A stretch of 64,000 nucleotides of DNA from Fasciola hepatica (lineage: Eukaryota; Platyhelminthes; Trematoda; Plagiorchiida; Fasciolidae), in contig CANUEZ040000213.1 in NCBI GenBank assembly GCA_948099385.1, positions 2,031,001 to 2,095,000 on the forward strand, given 5' to 3'. Position numbers and translations under genes: made by a program. Shown in pieces: positions 51,045 through 63,685 of the stretch. A model generated the notes under the pieces. That model saw nothing but the letters and a program-made list of their open reading frames with translations, made no database searches and had not been told where the DNA came from. Position 1 is the stretch's first letter; each line of letters opens with the position of its first letter.

Positions 51045-51589
51045 TGTGTTAGTACCTGTACATTTCCGACTTTTCCATGATTTTCAACGTCCCTTGGTGC
51101 GACACTCCTTTGTTGTACCGACGTTTCAATGTAAAACACACACACCTTTTGAACGTCAACACCGCGAAATACAAAGAGGCTGTAAATAAATCTTTCATTC
51201 TGGCACGGTCTCATCTTCTGGTTTGGAGTGTCTTGGAATTATATCGGTCGGAACTAACTGAGTGAAACAAAACATTTTAGAGGCTTCAACGGCATCTCTT
51301 GGCACTTCGCTCAATACCATCCTGTTCGGTTCAACGGATGGCTGTCAGACCGAACTGAACTGAAGACATTGGCGGATATTGGCTCTTCGACGCTCATTTC
51401 CTGATCATAAGAACACTGAACAACTGTGAGTTTGAGTCACACTTTTTGTTTCATTTTAATTCCTAATGTGCATACCCGTTTGGCCTTTTTATCACCGCAC
51501 GCTCCTCCGTCCATCCTAGTTTGCTAGTGTCGTCTTAGATATTGTTGACAATAATTAAGTGTAACACAGAGACAGAGTAGTACGCTACA
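51045..51589 (+). repeat. 3' LTR of the gypsy element (545 bp)
   Basis: Begins 'tgtgttag', ends 'acgctaca', with AATAAA at 51185-51190. It is complete, unlike the 5' LTR. Block Y resumes immediately after it. Confidence 0.9.
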
Positions 51590-53819
51590 GGTTGAATTTT
51601 CTCATGTTGTTACCCGACACTGAATTACTGTTGTTAAACAGGATAGAAGTGTGAGGTTCCCGGAGAATTCTGAAATCGTATGCCTGCGCATCTTCAACAG
51701 CCTCTGATTAGTGACCTTGGAATTCAGGGGACAAACTTTTCATCATCAGCCGAGATGCCACCATTAGTACATAGGAACTAATGAAAACCTTCCTCCTAAA
51801 CTGCGACCTACATCAGTTTTAGTTAGTGTGTTGGGAATCCTCTGTGGCGATGCGCACCTGTCGAGCCTCAGCTGGGTATTGGACCGGTCGAGTAGGATTA
51901 TGATTCACCGACATTAGGCATAGAGCACCTAACTTCAGCAATCACCGAAATACCACCAGTATTGATGACTTTCGGCTCCGATACTTTACTGATCACAGAT
52001 TACGAATCATGCGTAAAGTCGTTGTAAATGAGCTCACAGCAAGCTCAGAATGGGAACGGTTTTAGCATGTTTCCCATTCGAATCTCTCCAGCTCATTTTA
52101 TTCTCCGTCTTCAAGTCTCGAGTCCTGTCTCGATCTGTACAAATTATTCAAGTTGCTCTCTTTCGTACCAGTACGAACGTTTGTTGCTCGCAGATACTGT
52201 TGCCACGATCAGGAAATGGTAACGTGCTATTCAAATGCGTTTGAATAGGCCCTTGTGTAAATGCAATCACAGTGGGGACAAAAACAATGCCTGAATGTGG
52301 TCTCGTTTGACATTTATGTGAGTAAGTATTGTCCGCTTGCACCGCAAGAATATGATACTTAACTTTACGGATAAGCCATAATTTTCAAAAACATTTCTAA
52401 AATACCTCATTTGACTTACCACCGTAATTTTAGACGATTGTGTAAATTTTCTTAGAGAACACTTTTAACTGTACCCTAATGCTATGCATATTCTGCAAGT
52501 CTTTCATGGTAGGGGAAATTCGGCATATAGCTTTCCTTATTCGATAAAGCGTACATAAATGTTTCCTCTATTTTCCACGGAAGTGAAAGCTTTATCACAT
52601 GGAACTCATTGCTGAGCTGGTTCGAAGTCAAATAGCTGGTTACCTGTTTGGTACTCATATTCGTACGCAAAATTCAGGTAGATATCCTTATTGGAAGTAA
52701 TCAGCATGCAACTGAAAACAAGGAAATGCACCTCACTCAAGCAATGCTTCGCTCATTTTTGATATAGATGAATGATAAGCCTGTAGGCTAACAAGAGAGA
52801 CAGAATTTAATATCTACGAATAGAATACAGTACAAAATAGTAAAGACTATTTGGACGAATCTAGGATGCCCATCATGATTCTCTACCAGTCTGACCTTGC
52901 ACGAAATGACAAGGACGTCATTGTGCACAGCTCCTTGTCTTACACTATAGTTTTTTAGGCGATTTGGTGATGGGATCATGTTGTGTCACAGTAAGGACGA
53001 CAAGGTTCATATACCTATCCTTCCTGCTCGTGCCCCTTTTACTCCATATAGTAACGAAGATGGCGAGACGAGTGAAGACACTTGTATTAGGACAAGTTCG
53101 TGGAACATATGTAAACATTTATATGGTCCGTTCTCCAAACCGAGCTACAGCAGCTTTGATCCTCCGACTGCCGGAGTATTCTGGCTGCATTCTGGCCAGT
53201 TCACTGTGGCCGTTAGCTTGATTCTCTTACTCATTATTTAGGTTCAGCTGATCCGATTGCTTCAGTTGAAGGCTTGTTCGGTAGCTCCTCACCTGAGCTA
53301 TCTTCCTGGTTGCTAAAATCCCGCTGCGTTCCGTCTGCTAGTCCAAATGCCTCTTTTTGTTTGTTGGGGGATACTTCTGACAGATTCACCGTCTGTTCTT
53401 TGGTCTGTGGCTCACGACCGGTTGGTCTAATCGGCTTGATGTTTGCATCGTTCTGCTGCTTCAGTATTCGCCTCTGCAATATGAATTCCACGTGGATTCT
53501 TCTTTCCTGACACAGGAAATGTAAACTGCCGGTGATATGACAAGCAAGTTCTCCGCTGATATATCATGTATCCCAGTTAACAGAATATTCTCAGTTGATT
53601 TTAACTAGAAAACAGTTACTGGAATGATGAATCGAAACAGGAATCACCACTTTGTGGATGCATAGGCTTTTATTGTTTCATAAGGTTTCCCCATGCATGC
53701 AAATTGTTCTTATTATGATATAATTAAAGAATGCCCCGAATAGACTGATTTGCACACATTATCCTGACGACGAAAATACTAGGAATATCTTCTACTGAAT
53801 TGGGATTCAAATAGTTCAC
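51590..53819. repeat. Block Y, unit 2
   Basis: This is the counterpart of 26487-29032 minus about 300 bp (between 'cagtttt' and 'agttagtgtg' near 51818). No recognised gene. Confidence 0.8.
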
Positions 53820-55969
53820 TGGGCCCGCATATTTTGCAAATTCTGTAACCACGAGTGTTTGACATCTCTCTGTTTTGTCCGTTTTGATTTCAGATTTGCC
53901 TATTCATGCTGACCTGCCTGAATCTTATATCTCGTTCGGCACTGGGAAGCACTTGTCCGAAATAGAAACAATGCCATAGAATCTATCGAAAGTGTCTCAT
54001 TCGTTGCAACCAACATTCTCGCTGCATGTATCAGTGTTTACGTCAGAAGCGTGCGTGTCTTCGTTTCTGTTCAGACATAAACTATGGTTATATCTGAAAA
54101 GACTGGATACTAAATTTGTTATTCCATGGAGTGAAAGTAATTGAAATCTGCATCCCTTACACTGAATGCCACGACGAACGGGATGATGGTCGGTTTCTTT
54201 GAAGCTTCTTGGTCCTCCAAGGCAAACCACTGTTCTAACTATTCATCAATTGTCCCTCACAGAGTCTGACACGGTGAGGCCGAAAAGACACATGGCTTTT
54301 ACCACCAAATTATTCATTATTGCACACAAAAATATTAACATATTCTTGGGTTTCTATTTGTTCGTCAACAAAGAAGCCGAAAACCATGACGCCTTATTTC
54401 TGTCAGCAGAAGCCGAACTAAAACCCAAGTATTGCAGACCGTCTACAGAATTCGTCGCTTTCGATATTTCGCGTAGTTTAAGCACCAAAAGCACTAATTC
54501 AACAGCTGTGCAAAGTGAACTTTATCAGTCTCTGTGTTACCAAATCTTACGAGAGGTAGCCAAAGGTCATCATCGTGAAGTTTTGATCATGACGTCCTGG
54601 GATCGCTTCCCACCATCAATGGTCACATTCCTCTTTCGGTAGCCTTTGATTGGTCGTGGACACCTTCCAGAAATACTGTACCTTATAGTTTGACAGATGA
54701 AAAGATTTGAGTATTATTCGTCGAAATGAGCCTGGGAATGACGAGCCTAATTCTTATAGATAACGAAGAATCAACCTGTATATTCCCCACCCATAGCGGA
54801 TTTCACATCATTTATAAGATTCAAGACCCTCGCGTCCAAAATGATCAGATTTGAATGTGTTTCAGGTTTTACGTTCTTTCAGCTGAATTTGTCTTGTTCC
54901 CATAAGCAGTTAAAAGAAAATGTTTTGACTTGATTCTGCATCTTGTTTTGTCAGGGGATAAACGAGGTCTATTATTCTGGGATTCAGCCAGCACCCACAG
55001 CGCTTAGGACGAGGAGAACAGTTTCTCAGATATTAGTATGGATATAACAAATTCTACACCCAGACAAACTTCAAACCACAAACAAGTATCGTTGGGTGAT
55101 AATTTTAACGGATTTGCCATTTTTCACTTGGCGAACATGAGACAGTGTGAATTGGAAAGTGGGAAATAAGGGGTAAAATGTTCCATGTCACTTTTCACTA
55201 CAACGTTTCACGGACGTATTACCCTTTGGCAAATATCTATTCGACTTATCTCTTTCCTCAACCAATTATTTCAGTTTCTTATCCTTATTCAGTGCCTACA
55301 CATATTTAATGCCACTAGTTAGCCTGTGCTCGTCAAAGTAAATTATCTTCGCTTCCGTAGTTCAATGAGGAGAAAATGCAACAACTTGTTTCTTCGGCAT
55401 TGAAAATGAATTATCTATCATAATCAAATCGGAGCTTTAAGGGGGCAGTTGTGACCACAGAACCATCAAGGTGTCAATGGTTTTTTTTATTCTAAAAGCA
55501 TAGACCAATTACGTTGATATACCAATCGCTATAAGATGAACACACTCATGGGAAGCATATTCTGAAGCAGTATTCGGCAATAAAGTGGTCTTCCAAGAAA
55601 TTCGAATCTGACAGACTGCAAACATTGATATTGTGAACCCAATGAATTCTGCATTGTTTACTCTGATCCCCAGCAAGCCCAGTGATGATTCAAAGCAGAC
55701 CATAACAACCGGTGTAAAGAGATTTATGACTTTGAAGCCATTGTGACGATTTTCCCCTAGAATTTCTCACTAAAGGTCACGAGTTTGGAAGCCCCTAAAT
55801 ATCGGTGTACATCGCAGAACGTAAATCGATAGCTCAACCAATTAGAGACGAGTTTGTGTAATTTATCCGTCAATACAACAGGTGTTTACCTTTGTTCGGC
55901 TTATGGGGCTTGCTTCAGAGCGGCGGAAAAACAAAGCAGCCTACTTCAACTCGTCCCTTATTACAATGA
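53820..55969. repeat. Block Z, unit 2
   Basis: This is the counterpart of 5767-8526 and 29033-31514. It keeps the 585-bp segment lost in unit 1, lacks the foldback insert, and has lost about 590 bp plus about 65 bp near 55048-55105. No recognised gene. Confidence 0.8.
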
Positions 55970-56929
55970 AGTACGGTAGTTTACTGGGAAACCTTCTCGC
56001 TGGATATAGTTATTGCCCTTTGGAAGTTATTTTCTTTATCAAAATGTAGATAACATCATTATCCGGGTCGAATGTGGTAGCAATTTGCAGACCCAGTCTT
56101 ACTGCAACATAGTATTTTACAAGATGGATGCGAAAAAAGGCTTATTCACTCAAATAAAGGTTCTGAGCCATATCTAAGATCAAATCGTGTGCAAAATGCG
56201 TTTAAATAATTTTATATTCCTTTTGTTCATTGAAGCAGTGATATTTCTTGGTTATGAGCGTGCACTTATTCTCCATCACGACAAAATGGAAGTTTATCTG
56301 CATGATATCAGAAGGGAAGAACCCTTGGTGTTTTGAACGGAACGTATATTAAGGAACAAGTAGAGACACTATCAAAGGGCAGGGTAGTGTCGTCACAGAA
56401 TGCCAACATTATACGAGGAGTGTCCTGGTTCTTGCACTCAGTATCTTGCAAATCCGAATTCTTTACCACACTAGTTGTGTGACCTGAAATAACACTAATA
56501 GAGACGATTTTTTGTGACAATTCCATAATCAGGTACTTCACGGCGATCATGTTCGGTATCATCTTACACTGCTCCCCGTTCAATGAAAGTATCTTCCCCT
56601 ACGCATATGCCATTCCTCATTTACTCGCAGCCTCCATCTCGACCGCTGCATCTGGTATGCTTGAGTCGGGACTGTCGTGTTCTGTTGACCTATCCGAGTC
56701 CTCCTTGTATCTCCCCAATTTATTAAACTGCAAAATGAACGAATTTTATGTGCTTCGGAGGTCTCTGATGACACGGTTAGAGCCCAATAACACCCGTTCT
56801 ACTGTGAAAAGCCCGTACCACTCTTTGTGGAATTTTGAAGGTATCACCGAAATTGGTTGCGTTTTATGGGGTTATATATTATAAACAGTCTTCAGGAGAG
56901 GGCTGGAGGATTTCCTGTTGAAAAACTCT

Positions 56930-57850
56930 CTTTAATATCTACAAGCTATCTCCATATGACCACGAGAGGATTGGCTGGCTTGCTTCAGCATGCCCAACAC
57001 TTTGCAGACATACCCCACGACAACCATTTACTGATTGTTGACACAACTTGGTCGTCTGTCTTTGGGGCGTCGTATTTCCATTCCTGTCCATAAAAGTGTG
57101 GCTTTTGTTTAGTAGAACTATGGATGGCACCACGGTAAGCAATGGGACAAAGTGTCAATAAGCTGTTTTCATTTACTAGAATTTTAATCGTTGAAAGCTT
57201 TCAGCTGTGACCTGAGCCTATTTCATTGTGCAGGATAGCTTGTAGTTCTATTTGTCTCTAGTCCAAGAAATCAACGAAGTTCCAGCAGCACTGCACTCTC
57301 GAAGTTCGACCCTATGCCTGAATTTAGTTATCTCGGAACCACTCTCTGATATATCCAGTGATGAATGATGACACTAGCGGCGGGTACCGCATCAGTTTGT
57401 CTTACGGCGATAGATTCGCACCACTCCGTAAAGTAGTCAACCAACACAAGGATGTAATGATGGCCTGTGAGGGTTCTGCCAGGAGGCCTACGAGATCCAC
57501 ACTAACCATTTCGTCTAGGTAACCCGCAATCAAAACCTGCAGCGCTTCCCGATTGACCCGAAGCGGGTTTTTGAAAGTACTGCAGCGTTCAAACATCAGA
57601 TAAGAGAACGACGTGCCTGTGTACTTGTGGTCACAAAAATCGGTGTCCAGCGGCAGTTTGCCCCAGATCAATGTGCAGGTCCTGGAATATTCCCCATACT
57701 AGAGCCTGAGGAACGACCATCCGAACGAAACAATTTGGTCCATAATGGACGAATTTTACTCGCTCCACCATCACCAGCAGGTCCCACATTACCCACGTGC
57801 GTGGCCATGTGTTTCACAACTTTTATTTTCATTCTCCTTCCTCGATGGTC
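56930..57850 (-). pseudogene. Gypsy integrase remnant, non-CsRn1 family
   Basis: Read from 57850 down on the minus strand: 'VRMVVPQALV' and 'LRVNREALQVLIAGY' precede the core 'DEMVSVDLVG' (about 57505). After a frameshift comes 'GHHYILVLVDYFTEWCESI' (about 57410-57465), then 'GSNFESAVLLEL' (about 57310), and 'RGAIHSSTKQKPHFYG' (about 57100). The order and spacing match the gypsy integrase core and its downstream region. The second catalytic Asp of the D-x-G block is lost ('LNSGIGSNF'), and there are several frameshifts. It differs clearly from the integrase at 49749-50977, so it is a second gypsy lineage. Confidence 0.75.
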
Positions 57851-58157
57851 TTTTTGCCCCTGCGAGCGGATCCTTGTAGATAAGACTCGTCTATTCGCCA
57901 GCCTCCTCTTCTTGTTGCCCTTTTTCCTATTCCACTCATTGTACTTTCACTGATGCTAAATTTTGTCTGGTGCATGTTGAACAGCATCTGTGATGAAGTG
58001 CAGATCTACGTGATAGTGAATCAGCATTGGATAGCGGCATTCGAAATCTTACACTTATAGAATTTCTTTTTAAAGTGCATCCTGGCTCTCCTCATCCTTG
58101 AAATCCTTTAATCACTAGAGGGACCGGTGATATGTGCGGACGGTGAATTCACGTACA

Positions 58158-58158
<1 letters not shown>

Positions 58159-58212
<54 letters not shown>

Positions 58213-58308
58213 GTTTGTCGAAATGACATTTTCGTGAGTGGTTGGCACAAAATTACAAGGCGACATCATATAGTGAGCGGAGAAAAAAATCACAGCTTTT
58301 GTTTATTG

Positions 58309-58354
<46 letters not shown>
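58159..58354. repeat. Two (AT)n microsatellites
   Basis: AT dinucleotide runs occupy 58159-58209 and 58309-58354, about 100 bp apart. Both lie within the unit 2-specific insert. Open frames with Ile-Tyr repeats across them are by-products. Confidence 0.95.
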
Positions 58355-58357
<3 letters not shown>

Positions 58358-61300
58358 CAGTCCCTTAGTTCAAGTATTCCTCCTCATTCTACGAACGTTT
58401 CCAAATCTTCCAGTAATTACGTAAGTAATTTATTTCAACTCTAGAGGAGGACAAACTGTTCAGGGATCCGTCCGCAAAACCTCGTCCAGCTAGGTAACAA
58501 GTGTTCCGCGCATAAGTAAAGATGGCCTCATCCGCATGTTGGATCTGGGCTTGGAATTATCCCTTTAACATTCCATTACCAGTTTCGGTGTAACAGTTAG
58601 CTGTCTCCAAAGTTGGAATATCTCCGGAGGAACCCCATTCCCCAGTTTTCTTGAGTTAACCACCCTGTCGAATATCTCTACCGTGATTATGCCGTAGATC
58701 ATTTTGGAATAACACATGTTTCGGAAACTCTTGAGAAAAGTTATTATTTGTTTCCCCCAAAGATACCAATTATTGCCTGTTGCGAATTTTTCGGGAACGG
58801 CAGCCGGGGATGAAAAACCTGGTGATTGAACTGTTGGTTGTCAATCGGTTGGGAACTCCGAATGATGTGGAAATCAACTAGCTGTACTTCCTCCCCTCTT
58901 CCATATTTGGCATCCCATTCTTTTCGCAAAAGTTTTATTTGTTTCAGGCATAATAGTAGGATCGTCTTTAGCTGGTTGACACAGCTGGCTGACACAGCTG
59001 GCTGATAGAGTCGACAGAAAGGAACAATCCTCGTTCTTTGCAATGGAAATTGTCCTAAGGAACATGTTGCAACACTGTCAAGGAACAGAGTGATGATAGC
59101 ACAAAATGGCAGTTTTACGCGACGGACCAGGTGTCTCGATTCTCGCAATCAGTATCTTGTAATTCCGGGCTCTTTATCACACTAGTTATGTGGCTTGAAA
59201 TAACTCTAAAGGAGATGATCGCCAAAGGTCAACCAATAATCAACTGTTTTGTGGCGATCATGTTTGTTATCACCTTACATAGCACCGGAAGCTCATACGA
59301 CCCTGATTTCAGTGTCGTGCATTCCAAATAATCACCTTGTTTCTCATCAGCCTGCTATGAACAGCGAAATTTCTATTGAGCCATGAAATAATACAGTTGT
59401 GCGTTTGCTGTGTTTTTTTCTTCCTACTGTGCAACACTAATATAACCGAACCTTCAGCAAAATTAACTGTTCCTGGCGTGATTAGTACTTATTCCTTAGT
59501 GGAGAAAACCATCTGTGGTAAACTTGATCTCCATAGTTTTGAATAATACTGTATTGGGAAGGCTATTGGAAGCCATAATACTGTTCAATTATTGTAAGTG
59601 TGGGTTCCCGATGAAACAGTGACTGAGCTTTTTGCTCATGCAGTTTGTTGTGTTCGGAATTAACGGAGAGCTAAGTACGCAACAGATCCGTTTATTAACA
59701 CATCAGTTAACTCGCTTGTAAGCGGGCAAGCTAACAAGTGAATCTTCCTTTGGCAAACTCAAGCAGTAAATGCGATCCAGAGTGGTCAAGCCATCAATCA
59801 ATAGGCAGTCAATAGCGGTGCACGCGTGTGAGACAGTGATTGCGCGAGTGACCACTTGAACCGACACAGCGGAATTGGTTTTATTTTGCGGATCGAACAA
59901 CGAACAACCCCCAGGCCGAGGAGTGCTGATCCTTGTGTACTACACCACATTCATATTGGACCGTTTACCAAACTCGGTCAACTTGTCGTGTTGACTAAGA
60001 CCAAGGAAATTCAATTTTTTCAAGAAACAGAACAGGGCTGAAGCTAGTTATTTACATCAAGTTAGTACACAACTTTATATTAACAATGTTTGTTCGGTGA
60101 ATTATAAAGAACATTAGCAACAAAAGACCCATCGCAAAGCAAAATCTTTTTTTATTCGAGTTTTCACAACACCTGTAGTCTTCTCAGAACTCGCGTTGTT
60201 CAAAGTGCTGTAGATGATACTTCCATCCGGATACGTTTTATCATGATTCATTGCACCTAATTCCAATGGGCTTAATTGGTTTGCAACAGCAGGCATACCA
60301 GACTGAGTTTCTTTGGAGAATTTCTTATCAAGAGTCACGTTTTGTAAGCCTTGTGAGCTCCATCTTGGATCGTATTAAAATGAGGGTTTTAGACAAGATG
60401 GTTTGCACAGTAATTCGCATTTTCCCCAACACATGACGATCGTCGTTGGTAGTTAAATGAACGCCTCACGTCGACCGAAAGCGGATGTAGCTTACCTTAC
60501 GTCGCCCATCCATTCGACAGCCTAGTGAAATTTGTCAGAACATTTTCCCACTGAATGAATTCAATTCTCTTCAGATGGTGTTTTTCCTTGTCAAAATCCA
60601 GAAAGAAAGAGTTGTTTGAATAAAAATCACTTGCTTCTACCCACTGTTTCTTGTAGTGACACAATGTTCCACATGGCTATGACGAGTAAACATAGTGTCA
60701 TTTACGGACAGATTTCGAGAAATATCTGTCACTGAAAAACGTATCAAATGGGCTAATAGACATTCCCGTCTCCCTGGATTGCCAAGTCATCTCCATTGAT
60801 TGTTTTGGAGTAAAACCTGCTTCATCATCGTGAATATGGTATGAAATTCGTGCACTTTCAATAAACCAAAACGTTTTCTTCCTTCAGCCCACTATCAACA
60901 GCGACTTCGCTTCAGAAATGTCACATAAAATAGTATTCTCAACTATGTTTGTGAGTTATAAGGCTAGAAAGCTGATTGCAGAGGGACTAGCTTTTACACA
61001 GTAGTGATGGAAACGACTTGTGGTCAGTTTTACCATCGTAATTGTAATACCTATTGGTATCTAACATTTTACTAGCTTTGAGCTTCTAAGCCACCGGTTT
61101 ATTTATCATTGTAGCTTGCTTTGTGTTCAGAAATCAGTAGTAGAACAGGACACGGAACGCGGATAAACCGTTTATTAACGCGCGCCCAAGCGAGCACGGA
61201 AAATCGAACAGGCACAAGCTGTAAATGCAACGGGCTCGGTCTTCCGGTGCTCCGCGAAATGTGATTACGTGAATGGTTCACGCAGGTGCCAGGCTCGTAC

Positions 61301-63062
61301 GTGTGACTAATCGTGGCAACGAATAGGCATCAACCAATAGACAGTCAGTAACGGTGCGTGAGTGCAAGACTGTCTGATTGCGTACGTGGCTACTTCAACC
61401 AAACACACCACTCAGGGCCACACAGTCTCCACTGCCCACAGATCACCATGGATATGACGATTAAAAAAGAACAATTTATGTAAAGTTTTATATTCCGACC
61501 ACCTAGTACAAGAAGTTGTAGATCATTTGGGAAAGAGAAGCAGAATACGAAGAAGATGATTTGTTGACCGATTTTCGACAACACAAATACAGACACAGAT
61601 AAACGCAGCATTAAGAAATAAGGGTTTGGATGAGATTTTTCGCCTCATTTAGAGTATTGCAATCCTTCAGAAAATAAAGCCCGACATTCACTTAGGTACC
61701 TGCTTCACATATCGAAATCCTTCAAGCCAGAAAGCGCGCGATCAAGCAATCGATTCAAAACCCTATGGTTACTTTGGAAAAATCATTCGTTATCAAGGAT
61801 TTACTTTTACACCCAATGGAAGTTCTGAAGGCTTTAAGAACCGACAAAATAAATGCTGTCCTGGTGGATGGTCATAAGTGCTGGCGTATTAGTAAGGCTT
61901 ATGTACTGAATGCTAGTGTACCAACCATTGAAATAGGAATAATTTTACCGGATCCGTAGGAGTTGAGAGCCGTGCAACAACTCATACAGATCACTTCAGA
62001 CTGGACACTGGCGGGAATGAAGGTGATACGTACTCATTTATGCAAGTAGGATATTATTGTATCTGGGTGACGGGACAAATTCTTGCGAAAGCACACGACC
62101 GGCTTCGTGTTTACTGCTGCTCATACGTTTTGCATACGCGGTAATCTCCTTTCGAATCATCCTCATAATTGAGCACTCTACATTAGATTGATCCTTTTAA
62201 TCTCATCTGAATTGTGAGGAGCGTGCATCACAGTGCTGCATAATTTAAACGCATGAAGTCGTTTGAACCAAAAAACTGATTCAGACTCACATTAGAAGAG
62301 TTTTTCCGTATTCAAAGCTATTCCTGAATATTTTCATTGTATAAGAGAAACAAATCAAACTTTTCTTTCAAACTGAAGAATAATTCAGCTCAGTTTATTT
62401 GTGAAACATTGTTACCAATGATAGTTGACTGTCTGAGCCTGTGCCTGTGACCTGATAATCTGCACTGTCTGGCTGATCAGTGAGTGCTCCACTTGTTTTA
62501 ATCAAAGCTCCCTTACTATTATTTTACTAAAATGGTTGATAAATGTCCAAATCCTCCCCCTTGAGACTCGAGAAGCCATATGTATGCATTATGATGGGGT
62601 CACTTTGACCAGTCTGACCAGAAAAAGTGGAATTTGTCCTTGCATACTGGAGGTCACTAGCTGTTTCAATTTTCCAAGTCCGGAAAATGCTGGGGTGGGA
62701 CGGATTTAAAGAAACCCGTTCAGTCTGAGCTATCAGCTCTGTGTTTGACCGGAAGAAAACATTTTGTGAAAAATATTTTCGTATATTAGCGGAAAACCCT
62801 GGATGATCCAACGTCAGACGAACGGATACAAGCGAACCATTTTGACAGTGCCGAATTAAGATAAGCAACAGCAACAACCGATTTGTATCGGACGATTTAT
62901 TCTCTTGTTCTTATTGAATGGAACTGCAGATCCTACAGTAATTCAAGGGTTGATGAATTCAGCATGGGGAATTTCATTCCTGGATTGTTTCATTTGAAAC
63001 TTATCAGATTTCAGTGGCAGGTATCAGCGTTTAATCAGCGTTTACTTTGCAAGTGGAAATGG

Positions 63063-63364
63063 TAGAAGCTCGGTACAGCTGAATTATCAAACTCTTTGGG
63101 ACTCACCAGGAGGGAAACGGATCAAAAATCAAGCCCTGGATGTGATTCGTATTTCCCTTGTTCCACTTAGACCCTCGAGGTAGACGGTGCAGAAGTCCCT
63201 CATAAGAGCTGACTGCCATATAGGTGACAACCTTTTATTATTCAGGTCCGTTAATAAGTTGGCTCTATCATTATTACCATTATTTGATTATTTCCACTAA
63301 GCACAATTAGAGAACCCAGATTGGTGAACAAACTCGTTTACAGTGATTCAAACTCATACCATAA
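63063..63364. other. Short unassigned stretch, unit 2 only
   Basis: This sits between the end of block W homology and the PLE B GIY-YIG region and is absent from unit 1. Nothing recognisable is seen. Confidence 0.4.
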
Positions 63365-63685
63365 TATGTGTGAAACGACCGCGCCAGTGAGCGATTCAAT
63401 TGCTCTGCCTTATCGGATCACTCAGTATATGTCGCTTCTCACTGGGGCCTATTCAGGAAGTCAGGCTTATGTTGGAAACGTTCTGATTGTTTTTGAGCAC
63501 ATAAAGCAGGGTTGTGTAGGTGGATGCTAACATCGTTTGCTGTGGTCAGGATGGACATTTCATTGGTCGTGATTGTCCACCCCGGACGGTATATAGGGGC
63601 ACGAAAAGCCCCGGACAAGTTTACTATCGAATTGGACTGAGCTATGTGTGAAACGACCGCGCCAGTGAGCGATTTAATTGCTCTG
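63365..63685. repeat. 43-bp direct repeat enclosing a block X piece
   Basis: Two 43-bp copies with one mismatch lie at 63365-63407 and 63643-63685, sharing 'gaaacgaccgcgccagtgag'. Between them are an 84-bp piece of block X (63404-63487) and about 155 bp continuous with PLE B. The X piece has the same left edge ('tctgccttatcgg') as 26249. Confidence 0.8.

Larger units (their letters stand above)
46611..51589 (+). mobile_element. CsRn1-like Ty3/gypsy retrotransposon, 5 kb, defective
   Basis: This element has the order LTR (truncated), gag, protease, RT, RNase H, integrase, polypurine tract, LTR. The flanking bases are 'agtt' on the left and 'ggtt' on the right, a 4-bp target duplication with one change; the empty site 'tgagttgaatttt' survives in unit 1 near 26486. 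The Gag CHCC knuckle, seen otherwise in the CsRn1 clade first described from Clonorchis sinensis, gives the lineage. Defects: a 314-bp deletion (end of the 5' LTR, PBS, first 49 gag codons), stops in gag at 47152 and 47611, in pol at 48288, 48453, 49233, 49428 and 50153, and frameshifts near 49745 and 49970. It cannot be autonomous. Confidence 0.9.
56763..58783. mobile_element. 2-kb insert in block W of unit 2
   Basis: This segment interrupts the sequence that reads continuously in unit 1 at about 32278. It contains a minus-strand gypsy integrase remnant (56930-57850) and two (AT)n tracts. No clear target duplication or terminal repeats are visible, so it may be a fragment of a larger insertion, or sequence lost from unit 1. 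Confidence 0.7.
55970..63062. repeat. Block W, unit 2, with two extra insertions
   Basis: This matches 31515-35870. Relative to unit 1 it carries about 2,020 bp more at 56763-58783 and about 651 bp more at 60425-61085 (offset changes 24,484 to 26,504 to 27,155). The second extra segment has no recognisable content. The two LTR-like minus-strand repeats recur at about 59639-59868 and 61110-61407. Confidence 0.8.
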
